From contig JASJBO010000048.1 in assembly GCA_030066475.1 (NCBI GenBank), forward strand, positions 1-19,936: 19,936 nucleotides of DNA, given 5' to 3'. How positions within the stretch are numbered: position 1 is the first letter of the stretch; each line of letters opens with the position of its first letter. Origin of the DNA: Myxococcota bacterium (GTDB taxonomy: Bacteria; Myxococcota_A; UBA9160; PR03). A program made the translations under genes and the position numbers. The notes beneath the pieces are model-generated. The model was not told the DNA's origin. It did no database searches and saw nothing but the letters and a program-made list of their open reading frames with translations. Below are positions 6,941 through 16,320 of this stretch, piece after piece.

Positions 6941-8455
6941 ATGGCCGGCTCGCTCCCCAGCTCCACCCTGGCCCGCCTGGCGGGCGCGTTCTTCATCCTC
7001 TCGGCCGTGCTCGGACCGCTGGTGCGCGGCACCAGCGGGGGCGAGCTGCTTCCGTTCGGCGCCGAGTGGGGCGCGCTCGCGGTCGGCGTGGCGGCGATGT
7101 GGGCGCCGTGGGACCGCTGGCCGCGTGCGGCCCTGCTCTCGATCGCGCTGGCGGCCTTCGGGCTCAAGGCGTTTGCGACCTTCGAGAGCGGTGTGGCGCC
7201 GCACCTCTACGCGCTGCACTACCTGGTGATCTTCATGTGGCTCGGAGCGGCGCTCGGGCCGCGCGTGTCACTGGTGTGCGGCGCTCCTGGCGCGGCAGCC
7301 TACGTGGGGCCGCTGCTGCTCGTGGACGGCGGCCGCGAGGTCCTGGCGGCGGCGGCCGTGGTGCTGCCGGTCTGCATCTTCACGGGCGAGGCCGCCGCCT
7401 GGCTGGTCGCGCGCATGCGGCATGCCGAACGCGTGAGCCAGGAGCGCGCGCGGCGCATGGGCTCGCTGGTCGACGCCAGCCTCGCGCTCGCCTCGAGCCA
7501 CGAGCCCGAAGAGCTCGCGCGGCTGACGGCGCTGGCGGCCGCCGATCTGTACCGCGCCGACTGCGCCGCGGTGCTGCTCGAGGACGAGCGCGGCGTGCTC
7601 CAGCTCGCGGGCGATGCGGGCTGGCAGGACGAGGGCCGCGAGCGCCTGCGCGACCCCGCGATCGACGCGCTGCTGCGCGCCGCCATCGCCGGCGGCGACG
7701 ATCACTGGCCCGGCGTCGGGCAGCCGCTCGCCGACGCGCTGGGGCTCCGGCGCGTCCGCGTGCTGCCGCTGCGCGGCTCGGGCGAGTCGTCGGGCGTGGC
7801 CGTGGTGGGCTTCCTCGGCGAGGCGGAGCCGCCCGAGCAGTTCGCCGACTACGTGGGCCGCACGCTCGCCACCCAGGCCGGCCTCGGCTTCGAGCGCGTC
7901 CACGCCGCGCGCACGCTGCTGGACCAGTCGCTGCGCGATCCGCTCACGGGCGTCGGCAACCGCCGCGCCGCGATGGCCGCGCTCGAGCGGCTCAAGGCGG
8001 GCGACGTGCTCGCGGTGGTCGACCTCGACCACTTCAAGCACGTGAACGACAGCTACGGACAAGCCGCCGGCGACCGCGTGCTGGTCATGCTCGCCGACCA
8101 CCTGCGCAGCTCGGTGCGGGGCCCCGACGCGGTGTTCCGCCTCGGCGGCGAGGAGTTCCTCCTGCTGCTCCCGGGCGCGCGGCGGGCGGGCTTCACCGTA
8201 GTGCGGCGCCTGCTCGAGCGCTGGCGCCGGCAGGATCGGGTGACCACCTTCAGCGCCGGCGTCGCGATCCACGTGGCGGGCGAGGCGCCGCAGGGCACCG
8301 TCGCGCGCGCCGACGCCGCGCTCTACCGGGCGAAGGAGAGCCGGCGCGACTGCGCGGTGCTCGACGCGACCGACGACGCGTCGGCCGACTCCGAGCCGGA
8401 TCCCGAGCCGTCCGGGCCGGGGTCCGACCTCGCGTCCGAGCCCGAGGCCGACTGA
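6941..8455 (+). CDS. Membrane GAF-GGDEF diguanylate cyclase
   Basis: The enzyme would make cyclic di-GMP from two GTP. From the ATG at 6941 (504 residues) it has about six hydrophobic segments (10-157), forming an unassigned MASE-like sensor. A linker and GAF-like region follow (about 176-321). The GGDEF domain (about 331-476) starts RDPLTGVGNRR and has the metal-binding VVDLDHFKHVND. The active-site loop GGEEF (402-406) is intact, and the inhibitory I-site RGPD ends exactly five residues before it. An acidic, Ser/Pro-rich tail of about 28 residues follows. I chose the ATG because GAGG (6932-6935) lies five bases upstream; a GTG at 6899 would add 14 residues but has a poor ribosome site. The stop lies 3 bases from the convergent GH1 gene. 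Confidence 0.9.
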   Translation: MAGSLPSSTLARLAGAFFILSAVLGPLVRGTSGGELLPFGAEWGALAVGVAAMWAPWDRWPRAALLSIALAAFGLKAFATFESGVAPHLYALHYLVIFMWLGAALGPRVSLVCGAPGAAAYVGPLLLVDGGREVLAAAAVVLPVCIFTGEAAAWLVARMRHAERVSQERARRMGSLVDASLALASSHEPEELARLTALAAADLYRADCAAVLLEDERGVLQLAGDAGWQDEGRERLRDPAIDALLRAAIAGGDDHWPGVGQPLADALGLRRVRVLPLRGSGESSGVAVVGFLGEAEPPEQFADYVGRTLATQAGLGFERVHAARTLLDQSLRDPLTGVGNRRAAMAALERLKAGDVLAVVDLDHFKHVNDSYGQAAGDRVLVMLADHLRSSVRGPDAVFRLGGEEFLLLLPGARRAGFTVVRRLLERWRRQDRVTTFSAGVAIHVAGEAPQGTVARADAALYRAKESRRDCAVLDATDDASADSEPDPEPSGPGSDLASEPEAD

Positions 8456-8458
8456 GCC

Positions 8459-9799
8459 TCAGGCCTCCACGCCGCCGCGCCGGATCACGTCGGCGTAGAA
8501 GCGCGCACTCGCCTTGGGGATGCGCTGCTGCGTCTCGTAGTCGACCCAGGTGATGCCGAAGCGCCGGGCGTAGCCGAGCGACCACTCGAAGTTGTCGAGC
8601 AGCGACCACACGTAGTAGGCGCGCACGTCGCAGCCGTCGGCGATCGCCTCGGACAGGCCGGCCAGGAAGCCGCGCAGCAGCCCGGTGCGCAGCGTGTCGG
8701 GCACCTCACCGCCGCTCGGTGCCGTGGCGTCGCAGACCCCGTTCTCGGTGATGAGCATCGGTGGGTTGTCGTACTCGCGCGCCGCCCAGCGCACGAAGTC
8801 GCCGAGCGCGTGCGGCGCCTGCTCGTAGCCCATCTCGGTGAGTGGCAGGGTCGGCGGCGCGCGGCGGAAGCCGAGCGCCGAGTCGGGCTCGGGCAGGATG
8901 CGCGCGCGGCTGTACAGGTTGATCCCCAGGAAGTCCGTCGGCGCGGCGATCACGTCGAGGTCACCGGCCTCGATCGGGAGCGGCGCGCCGTTCGACTCGT
9001 AGTACGCCAGCACGCTCTTCGGGTAGCCGCGCCCGTAGATCGGGTCGTGGTAGGTGCGCGTGTCGAGGTCGCGCGCCAGCTCGACCGCGGCGGCGGTCTC
9101 GGGGCGCTCGTCGGCGGGCTCGAAGCTGGTATTGGCGTTGGTGATGCCGATCTCGCCGCTGCGACCCGTCTCGCGGAACGCGCGCACGGCGAGCCCGTGC
9201 GACAGCATCACGTGGTGCAGCGCGCGCGCCGTGATCCCGAGGTCGCGGATGCCCGGCGCCAGCACGCCGAAGCGGTGGCCGAAGGCGACCGTGATGAGCG
9301 CCTCGTTGTGGGTGATCCAGCGCGTCACCCGGTCGCCGAGCCGCTCGAACATCAGGCGCGCGTAGTCGGCGAAGTGCGCGGCGGTGTCGCGGTTCGCCCA
9401 GCCGCCCAGGTCCTGGAGCGCCTGGGGCAGGTCCCAGTGGTAGAGCGTCGGACAGGGCCGGATGCCCGCTTCGAGCAGGGCGTCGACCAGCCGGTCGTAG
9501 AAGGCGAGCCCCTTCTCGTTCGGCTCACCGCGCCCGAACGGCAGCACGCGGGGCCAGCCGATCGAGAACCGATAGGTCTGGAGCCCCAGCTCGCGCATCA
9601 GCGCGACGTCCTCGCGGTAGCGGTGGTAGTGGTCGCAGGCGACGTCGCCAGTGTCGCCGTTCACCACCCGTCCGGGCTGGCGGCAGAACACGTCCCAGAT
9701 CGAGAGCCCGCGTCCGTCCTCGAAGGCGGCGCCCTCGATCTGGTAGGCGGCGGTCGAGGCTCCCCACTCGAAGCCCTCGGGGAAGGCGTGGAACGTCAT
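8459..9799 (-). CDS. GH1 beta-glucosidase
   Basis: The 446-residue cytoplasmic-type enzyme (no signal peptide) hydrolyses beta-linked glucosides by the retaining mechanism. It begins with the GH1 signature FPEGFEWGASTAAYQIEGA (6-24). It continues with FSIGWPR (78-84), YHWDLPQAL (120-128), the acid/base glutamate in WITHNEA (E166) and the nucleophile in LITENG (E352). The C-terminal aglycone and sugar-binding stretch is VWSLLDNFEWSLGY (397-410). Length matches the family. The proline normally following the acid/base Glu (NEP) is alanine here. The ATG at 9799 has GGAGGA a few bases upstream, so longer in-frame starts are not needed. The gene is monocistronic, convergent with the diguanylate cyclase gene, and has no sugar transporter or regulator beside it. 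Confidence 0.95.
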   Translation of the reverse strand: MTFHAFPEGFEWGASTAAYQIEGAAFEDGRGLSIWDVFCRQPGRVVNGDTGDVACDHYHRYREDVALMRELGLQTYRFSIGWPRVLPFGRGEPNEKGLAFYDRLVDALLEAGIRPCPTLYHWDLPQALQDLGGWANRDTAAHFADYARLMFERLGDRVTRWITHNEALITVAFGHRFGVLAPGIRDLGITARALHHVMLSHGLAVRAFRETGRSGEIGITNANTSFEPADERPETAAAVELARDLDTRTYHDPIYGRGYPKSVLAYYESNGAPLPIEAGDLDVIAAPTDFLGINLYSRARILPEPDSALGFRRAPPTLPLTEMGYEQAPHALGDFVRWAAREYDNPPMLITENGVCDATAPSGGEVPDTLRTGLLRGFLAGLSEAIADGCDVRAYYVWSLLDNFEWSLGYARRFGITWVDYETQQRIPKASARFYADVIRRGGVEA

Positions 9800-9872
9800 G
9801 TGGTCCTCCGCTCGGCGATGGCCTGGTCCAGTCTGTAGCATCCCGCGCGTGGACGCCCTCCCCGCGCTCACG

Positions 9873-10034
9873 AACGCCTTCGCGCCGCCGAACCGAACCG
9901 AGCACATGCGCGAGGTGATGACCGTCATCTACGTCGCCGACGGCAGGCGCGTGGGCCCCCTCGACCAACCCGCCCGCCGCTTCGACCGCAACGCCTGGCT
10001 CCCCGGCTGCGACCCCGGCGGGGCCGGCGTGGGT
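9873..10034 (+). pseudogene. 3' remnant of a phytanoyl-CoA dioxygenase-family gene
   Basis: Translating the plus strand gives NAFAPPNRTEHMREVMTV, then IYVADGRRVGPLDQPARR and FDRNAWLPGCDPGGAG. This resembles the C-terminal end of PhyH-type Fe(II)/2-oxoglutarate dioxygenases, where a PNRT-x-x-REVMTIIY-x-ADG stretch follows the last metal-ligand histidine region and an LPG-x-x-PG segment ends the protein. The upstream HxD and distal His motifs are absent: only about 75 bases separate the fragment from the GH1 start, and the frame runs on into antisense of batD without the usual ending. I read it as a decayed, truncated gene. The similarity is from memory of the family, so confidence is moderate. 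Confidence 0.5.
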
Positions 10035-10036
10035 CG

Positions 10037-11398
10037 TCAGGGCGCCGCGCGACGGCCGCGCGGGTTGAGCGATTCCCACGACGAGCGCACCGCGTCTCGC
10101 TCTGCGGCACGGAGCGCCGAGCGCAACGCGCGCAGGCCCGCGCGCAGCTCGGACGGCTCGGGAGCGCCCTGGCCGCCCCCGTAGCGTGCCCGCTCCAGGC
10201 GTGCCCAGAGCGCCGCGAAGCCCGAGGCCTCGGCGGCCGACCAGAACGAGCCGGGCCGGACCTCCGCAGCGAGGCGGTCGCGCCACTGCCAGTGCGCGCG
10301 CACGATCGCGTCGGGGTCGCCGCGACGGATGCTGCGGAGCAGCCGGCGGAAGTGGTGCGCCTCGGAGTCGAGGCGGCGCGCGCGCGCGTGGCGCAGCCGC
10401 TCGACGGCACCGCGCGCGTGGTGGTGCAGGCTGGGCACGGCGAAGTAGCCGATCGCGCCCGCGAGTAGCAGCGCGAGCCAGTGCTCCCGGACGAAGTGCC
10501 CCAGCGGCGCGAGATCGCGCAGGACGCGCGCCGCTCGCGCGAACAGCGACGGCGCCGCCGCGACGGCCGGATCTCCAGGGCCCACCTCGAGCGTGCGCTC
10601 CGCGAGCGTCTCGGTGACGAGCGCGCCGCGCGCCGGATCCCACCAGTGCACCTCGATCGCGGGCAGCAGGAACGCGCCCTCGCGCTGCAGCACGTAGGTC
10701 GCCGCCTCGATCCGCTCGCCGCCGCTGCGACCGCGGTCGGTGCGGTCCTCGATGCGAGGCGCCTCGGGGTACACGGCGATGCCGTCCGGCGCAGCGAGCC
10801 CGACGGGCGGCAGCAGCATGCCGAGCGACGCGTCGGCCGACACGCGCACCGTGCGGTGCGGTGCGTCGCCCACCGCGAGGCCGTCGAGCGGCCGGTCCCA
10901 GCTCTCGCGTAGCGTCACGCGGCGCGCCGTCACCACGTCGTCGCGCCCGGCCAGCTCGGGCGGCAGCACCACGGCCAGCCGGAGCGGCTCGCTGCGCAGC
11001 GTGAAGGGCTCCGAGGGACCGTCCCCGGTCGCCACGCCCAGCTCGATCTCGAGCGGGGGAAGGCGCAGGACACCCGACCGCTGCGGGAACACCAGATAGG
11101 TGCGGCGCTGGCCGGCCCAGGTCTCGGCGCCGCGGCGCGCCGTGAAGTTGCTGCCGAAGCGCTCGGGGCGGAGCGACACGGCGCCCTCGAGCGTCAGCTC
11201 GGGCAGCCGCGGCGCGCGGGTGAACCAGCTCGGGGTGAGGACCTCGACCCGCACCCGGACCTGCTGCCCGACCACGACCTGCCCCTCCGGCTCGAGCCAG
11301 ACGCGGAGCTCGGCCGGCGGCCTCGCGGCGGCGGGCGTGGCGAGAGCGAGCACCAGCGCGAAGACCGGGGCCCGCACCGGCGTGAAGCGGCCCGTCAT
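10037..11398 (-). CDS. batD: BatD-like membrane-anchored protein of MoxR/Bat system
   Basis: The 453-residue protein has an N-terminal signal sequence (about 8-26, ending TPAAARP). A large beta-rich extracytoplasmic region follows (28-270) with the LRVWLEPEGQVVVGQQVRVRV opening typical of BatD (oxygen tolerance family). A single membrane helix lies near 304-322, then a basic cytoplasmic tail rich in Arg and Ala (326-453). BatD proteins work with BatA and BatB at the envelope; the biochemical role is not established. The ATG at 11398 overlaps the upstream TPR lipoprotein stop (ATGA). It is the last gene of the operon; its stop adjoins the dioxygenase remnant on the other strand, with no clear terminator. 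Confidence 0.82.
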   Translation of the reverse strand: MTGRFTPVRAPVFALVLALATPAAARPPAELRVWLEPEGQVVVGQQVRVRVEVLTPSWFTRAPRLPELTLEGAVSLRPERFGSNFTARRGAETWAGQRRTYLVFPQRSGVLRLPPLEIELGVATGDGPSEPFTLRSEPLRLAVVLPPELAGRDDVVTARRVTLRESWDRPLDGLAVGDAPHRTVRVSADASLGMLLPPVGLAAPDGIAVYPEAPRIEDRTDRGRSGGERIEAATYVLQREGAFLLPAIEVHWWDPARGALVTETLAERTLEVGPGDPAVAAAPSLFARAARVLRDLAPLGHFVREHWLALLLAGAIGYFAVPSLHHHARGAVERLRHARARRLDSEAHHFRRLLRSIRRGDPDAIVRAHWQWRDRLAAEVRPGSFWSAAEASGFAALWARLERARYGGGQGAPEPSELRAGLRALRSALRAAERDAVRSSWESLNPRGRRAAP

Positions 11399-12003
11399 CG
11401 CGCCCCCTCGAGCTGCCGCGCGAACTTGAGCCGCAGGAAGTCCCCGGGCGTGGTCGCGACCCGGCGCATCCACAGCTCACGCAGCTGCGCGTCGCTGAGC
11501 CCCTGCGCGCGCGCCTGCTCGGCCGTCATCGTGTCGCTGCCCTGCGCACCGCGCTCGTCGAACACGAAGCGGTCGGCCTCGAGCTTGCCGCCCGTGCCGC
11601 CGAAGTCCTCGTACTCCCGTTCGGCCAGCTCGATCAGGCCCTCGACCCACTCGAGGTTGAAGCGCGCCTCCCCGAGCCCGGGCTCGAGCGCGAGCGCCTC
11701 GCGGTAGGCGGCGGCCGCCTCGTGCAGCCGCTCCTGGTGGGCCAGCGCGTTGCCGAGCCGCAGGCGGCCGCCCGCGCCCTCCACGCGCGCGAACGCCGCG
11801 GCGGCCGACGCGAAGTCCTCGGCCCGGTAGGCGGCGATGCCGCGCCACAGCGGATCGGCGAACCAGCGCGCCGCGCGCGCCGGCTCGCCGCGCGCGAGCC
11901 AGTAGCGACCCTGCTGGTCCGGGGTGAGCCACCACGCCAGGAAGCCCTCGCCGGGCGCGCAGCCCGCCGCGCCAAGCGCGGTCGCCACCAGCAGGAGCCT
12001 CAC
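11395..12003 (-). CDS. BatC-like TPR lipoprotein
   Basis: The 202-residue protein starts MRLLLVATALGAAGC, a short lipoprotein signal with the acylated cysteine near position 15, although the -3 residue is Ala rather than Leu. Alpha-helical repeats follow. WLARGEPARAARWF (35-48), AAYRAEDFASAAAAFARV (57-74) and LGNALAHQERLHEAAAAYREALALEPGLGEARFNL (83-117) form two to three tetratricopeptide repeats. The tail (130-200) is charged. TPR proteins in this slot (BatC/BatE) are proposed scaffolds for Bat complexes. The GTG at 12003 overlaps the BatB stop (GTGA); a GTG at 12012 is the alternative and would add three residues. Its stop overlaps the batD start. Confidence 0.82.
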   Translation of the reverse strand: MRLLLVATALGAAGCAPGEGFLAWWLTPDQQGRYWLARGEPARAARWFADPLWRGIAAYRAEDFASAAAAFARVEGAGGRLRLGNALAHQERLHEAAAAYREALALEPGLGEARFNLEWVEGLIELAEREYEDFGGTGGKLEADRFVFDERGAQGSDTMTAEQARAQGLSDAQLRELWMRRVATTPGDFLRLKFARQLEGAR

Positions 12004-12944
12004 ACGCGCCACTGCACCGTCCAGCCGCGCCGGAACCAGAACGCCATGCAGAAGGCCACCCCCCACACCAGCGCGTGTCCGCGGTCGCGCCAGTCGAGCG
12101 CGTCGTCGGCGCCGAGCGCGTCGACCAGATGGGTGCGGATGCCGCGCTCCAACGCGTCGACGTCGCCGTCGTCGAGCGCGGCGACCCGCGCGCGCCCGCC
12201 GGCCGCGTCGGCCACCGCCTCCAGCCCGGCGCGGTCGAGGTCGCGGCCAAAGCCCAGCAGCAGCGGCTGTGCGCCAGTGCGGGCAGCGAACGCGCGAAAC
12301 GCCTCGGCCTCGGCGCGATCGATCCCGTCGGTCAGGAACAGCACGCTGCCGGCCACCGGCTCGGGGGCGAGCAGCGTCTCGGCCAGCGCCAGCGCGCGCC
12401 CGGGGTCGTTTCCGGGCCGCGGCATCAAGGCGGGGTCGAGCGCGTCCAGGTAGCTCTCGAGCAGCTCCGCGTCGTCGGTGAGCGGCAGCGCGACGTGCGC
12501 GCTGCCCGCGTAGGCGACGAGCGCGGTGCGCGCGCCGCGGCGGCGCTCGAGCAGGTCGCGCAGCTTGTGGCGCGCGCGCGCCAGCCGCGAGGGCTGCACG
12601 TCCTCGCCGAGCATGCTGGGCGTGAGCTGCAGCGCCGCGACCAGCGGAGCGCGATCCTCGGTGAAGGGCGTGATCTCGCGCTCCCAGGCCGGGCCGGCGA
12701 CGGCGAGGGACGCGAGCGTCAGCATCACCGTCATCAGCTGGTAGGGCCGCACTCGGATCGCTCCGCGCCGGCTCACGGTGAGGTGCGCCAGCAGGGCGGG
12801 CTCGATTGCGCCCTGCCACTGGAGCGAGGCGCTGTGAGCGCGGCGCAGGCGCACGTGCAGCCACAGCACGTACGGGATGAACAGCAGCCACCACGGCCGC
12901 AGGAAGTGGAACGCCGCCCAGCTCACCCAGATCGAGTCAAGCAC
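12000..12944 (-). CDS. batB: BatB-like VWA membrane protein with altered MIDAS
   Basis: The 314-residue protein has the BatA/BatB layout: N-terminal membrane helix near 16-30 (RPWWLLFIPYVLWLHVRL), a second at 67-85, a VWA domain (about 98-285) and a C-terminal helix (about 289-306). The VWA ends of strands are conserved (GARTALVAYAGSAHVALPLTDD at 137-158; VLFLTDG at 201-207). However, the MIDAS DxSxS is replaced by QLTPS (106-110), losing the first aspartate, so metal binding is probably impaired. It is shorter than BatB proteins that carry a fused TPR region, which here is a separate gene. The GTG start at 12944 overlaps the batA stop by 8 bases; the stop overlaps the TPR gene. Confidence 0.87.
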   Translation of the reverse strand: MLDSIWVSWAAFHFLRPWWLLFIPYVLWLHVRLRRAHSASLQWQGAIEPALLAHLTVSRRGAIRVRPYQLMTVMLTLASLAVAGPAWEREITPFTEDRAPLVAALQLTPSMLGEDVQPSRLARARHKLRDLLERRRGARTALVAYAGSAHVALPLTDDAELLESYLDALDPALMPRPGNDPGRALALAETLLAPEPVAGSVLFLTDGIDRAEAEAFRAFAARTGAQPLLLGFGRDLDRAGLEAVADAAGGRARVAALDDGDVDALERGIRTHLVDALGADDALDWRDRGHALVWGVAFCMAFWFRRGWTVQWRV

Positions 12945-13926
12945 GGCGCAGCACTCCGAGGCCCGCGCCGCGCAGCATCCAGTTGAACCAGGCGAAGCCG
13001 AACCCGAGCATGGCGCCCAGCGGCCAGTGGTAGAGCTCGCGCCGCGGCTGGTACGACACGGTGTCCACGCGCTCGGGCTCGAGCGCGTCGAGCTCGGTCT
13101 GGATCGCGTCGAGCTCGGCGCGGTCGAGCGCCAGGAAGAAGCGCCCGCCGGTGGTGGTGGAGAGCGACTCGAGCAGCGGGACGTCGAGCGCCTGCTCGCC
13201 GACCGTCTCGGGATCGCCGATCGCGACGGTGTGGATCGTGATGCCGTCGCGGGCGGCGATGCGCGCGGCGCGCGCCACCGGCATCTGGCTGCCGGTGTCG
13301 TTGCCGTCGGTGAGCAGCACCACCACCCGGTTGCGGCGCTCGCTGGCCTCGAACAGCCGCACCGCCAGGCCGATCGCGTCGCCGATCACGGTGCGGGGCC
13401 CCGCCAGGCCCGGCTCGAGCTCGTCGAGCAGCGAGCGCACCAGCTCGTGGTCGGCGGTGAACGGGGCCTGCAGGAAGGCCGCGCTGCCGAACACCGCCAG
13501 ACCCAGGCGATCGCTCTCGCGCCGCTCGATGAACGCGTCGAGCACCTGCTTGACGGCCTCGAGCCGCGTGACGCGCGCGCCGCCGGCGCCGCTGAAGTCC
13601 TCCGTCTCCATCGAGCCGGAGAGGTCCACGGCGACCAGCAGGTCGCGCGCCGGCACCTCGCGCACGATCGGATCGCCCACCAGGACCGGGCGCGCGAGTG
13701 CGGTCACCACCAGCGTCCAGCCGACCACGTGGTAGAGCTTCTGCCAGCGCTGCTTGCGCAGCACCACGGCGCCACTGCGCGGCAGGCGTCCGGTCAGATC
13801 GACCAGGCGCTGGAAGAACGGCGCGCGCACCGCCTCGCTCTCGTCCTCGAACTCGGGTGCCAGCCAGTACACCAGCGGCGGCAGCGCCAGCAGCGCGAAG
13901 GCCCACGGCAGCTCAAACGCGAGCAC
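12937..13926 (-). CDS. batA: BatA-like VWA membrane protein
   Basis: The 329-residue protein has an N-terminal membrane helix (about 5-22), a second near 66-83, and a VWA domain at about 94-285. Its metal-ion-dependent adhesion site is complete: DLSGS at 101-105, the threonine in PRTVIGDAIG (near 179) and LLTDG with D207. A C-terminal helix lies near 302-318. BatA is the metal-binding VWA partner of MoxR ATPases in the Bacteroides aerotolerance-type system, thought to act at the membrane facing the periplasm. The GTG start at 13926 overlaps the DUF4381 gene by 14 bases. BatA and BatB are paralogues side by side, and only BatA keeps the full MIDAS. Confidence 0.92.
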   Translation of the reverse strand: MLAFELPWAFALLALPPLVYWLAPEFEDESEAVRAPFFQRLVDLTGRLPRSGAVVLRKQRWQKLYHVVGWTLVVTALARPVLVGDPIVREVPARDLLVAVDLSGSMETEDFSGAGGARVTRLEAVKQVLDAFIERRESDRLGLAVFGSAAFLQAPFTADHELVRSLLDELEPGLAGPRTVIGDAIGLAVRLFEASERRNRVVVLLTDGNDTGSQMPVARAARIAARDGITIHTVAIGDPETVGEQALDVPLLESLSTTTGGRFFLALDRAELDAIQTELDALEPERVDTVSYQPRRELYHWPLGAMLGFGFAWFNWMLRGAGLGVLRRA

Positions 13927-14395
13927 GCTGCGCCCTCACCCAGCGCCGGCTCGCCGCCACGAGCCGCGCCGCCGCGGCCGGCTCCAGCAGCTCCGCCGCC
14001 TCCGGGTCGTAGGGAAGCCGGTCGAGCAGCGCCGCGTCGTCCGAGTCGAACGCGCCGCCGGTCCGGTTGAGCCACGCCACCCACGCCGCGCCGCGCAGGC
14101 CCGCGACGTCCTCGCGCGCGTGGGCCGCGAGCGCGGCGGCGCGCAGCAGGCGCGGCAGCTCGGCGAGCCCGCCGCGCGTCGCACCCAGCGCCTCGAGGCG
14201 CGCCAGCGCCTCGCGCTTGAAGCGCTCGCGCTGCCAGCGCCGCCAGCGGCGCAGCGCGAGCCAGCCGAGCGCCACGAGCAGCACCAGCAGCAGCGCGAGC
14301 CAGGCCTCCGTCGCGGGCACCCAGGGGATCGGATCCGGCGGCGGCAGCTCCTTCAGTCCCCACATGCGGTCGGAGCCGAACGTCTCCGCGGGCAC
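13913..14395 (-). CDS. DUF4381 single-pass membrane protein
   Basis: The 160-residue protein has a short N-terminal stretch with MWGLKELPPPDPIPWVPATE (11-30). This is the DUF4381 hallmark: L-x-x-PP-x-P-x-x-W before the helix. A membrane helix follows at about 31-48, then a basic RRWRRWQRERFKREAL run and a helical cytoplasmic tail with LPRLLRAAALAAHAREDVAGLRG (80-102) and WVAWLNRTGG (105-114). DUF4381 genes are found between the DUF58 and batA genes in proteobacterial MoxR/Bat operons; the function is unknown. The GTG start at 14395 lies 2 bases after the DUF58 stop. Overlap with batA indicates translational coupling. Confidence 0.83.
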   Translation of the reverse strand: MPAETFGSDRMWGLKELPPPDPIPWVPATEAWLALLLVLLVALGWLALRRWRRWQRERFKREALARLEALGATRGGLAELPRLLRAAALAAHAREDVAGLRGAAWVAWLNRTGGAFDSDDAALLDRLPYDPEAAELLEPAAAARLVAASRRWVRAQRARV

Positions 14396-14397
14396 CG

Positions 14398-15329
14398 TCA
14401 GCCCCCCGCCCCGTGCCCGAGCAGCTGGCGGAGCTGGCCGGCCACGGGCGCCGCGGTGTGGATCGGCAGCATCGGCACGCTGCGCCGGTGCAGCTCCACC
14501 CGTCCGCTGTCCACGGTGTCCTGGAACGCCTGCGTGAACGCGCCGCGCAGGCGCCGGTCGCGCGCGTCGACCTCGAGCTGCAGCTCGCCGTCGCTCACCA
14601 CCAGCAGCCCGGCGTCGGGCAGCGTGCGCTCGAGCGGGTCGAAGATCAGCAGCACCAGCAGGTCGTTGTGGCGGGTGATCCGGTCGAGCAGCCCGGGCGT
14701 CGCGGCGTCGAGGCCGTCGAGGTCGGAGACCAGGATCACCAGGTGGTCGTGGTGGGCCAGCCGGGCGGCGCCCTCGAGCACGCGGTTCAGGCGGCCCGGG
14801 TCGGCGCGGTGGCGCGCGTCGGCCGAGAGCGCGCGGTTCATGGCGGCGACCGCGTCGAGGATCGCCAGCGCGCGCGCCTGGCTGCGGTGGGGGCGCAGCT
14901 CCACCTGGTCGCGGTCGTTGAACACGATCGCGCCCGGCCGGTCGCCCTGCGCCAGCACGCGCCACACCGCGAGCGCCGCGGCGCGCGCCGCCGCCACCGA
15001 CTTCATGCTGCGGCGGCTGCCGAAGAACATGTTGAGGCGCTGGTCGACCAGCAGCAGCGTCGGCCGGTCGCGCTCGGCCGTGTAGACGCGCGTGTGCGGC
15101 CGGCGCGTGCGGGCGGTCGCCTTCCAGTCGATGTCGCGCACGTCGTCGCCGGGCCGGTAGGCGCGCAGCTCCTCGAAGTCGAGGCCGCGCCCGCGCAGCC
15201 GCGAGGCGCGCAGGCCGGCGAGCTGGCTGCGGAGCGGCTGGCGCGGCAGGAAGCTGGTGTCGCGGCCCTCGCCGCGCAGCCGCACCAGCTCGCGCAGCGT
15301 GACGTAGACGCCGCTCTCGGCCGCCGGCC

Positions 15330-15333
<4 letters not shown>
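14398..15333 (-). CDS. DUF58 domain protein of MoxR/Bat system, probable CTG start
   Basis: DUF58 proteins accompany MoxR ATPases and have a degenerate VWA-like fold. The diagnostic stretch is seen: LRASRLRGRGLDFEELRAYRPGDDVRDIDWKATART, read here in pieces as RGRGLDFEELRAYRPGDDVR and DIDWKATART. LLLVDQRLNMFFGSR follows, where a VWA domain would have DxSxS, and then LVSDLDG. The conserved N-terminus (GVYVTLRELVRLR) lies before the first GTG at 15285, with no ATG, GTG or TTG in frame close upstream. A CTG at 15333 overlapping the moxR stop (CTGA) would give 311 residues and restore it. The conservative alternative is GTG 15285 (295 residues). The stop is 2 bases from the DUF4381 start. Confidence 0.85.
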
Positions 15334-16295
<962 letters not shown>

Positions 16296-16320
16296 GAACG
16301 GTTTCCGGCCGACCGCCCGC

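Noticed and set aside
7066..8553. Plus-strand 495-codon frame overlapping the diguanylate cyclase
   Set aside because: It is Arg/Ala-rich and out of frame with the GGDEF gene, which has all expected motifs.
9800..9928. N-terminal extension of the GH1 gene by 43 residues
   Set aside because: GH1 homology begins at the ATG at 9799, which has a strong ribosome site.
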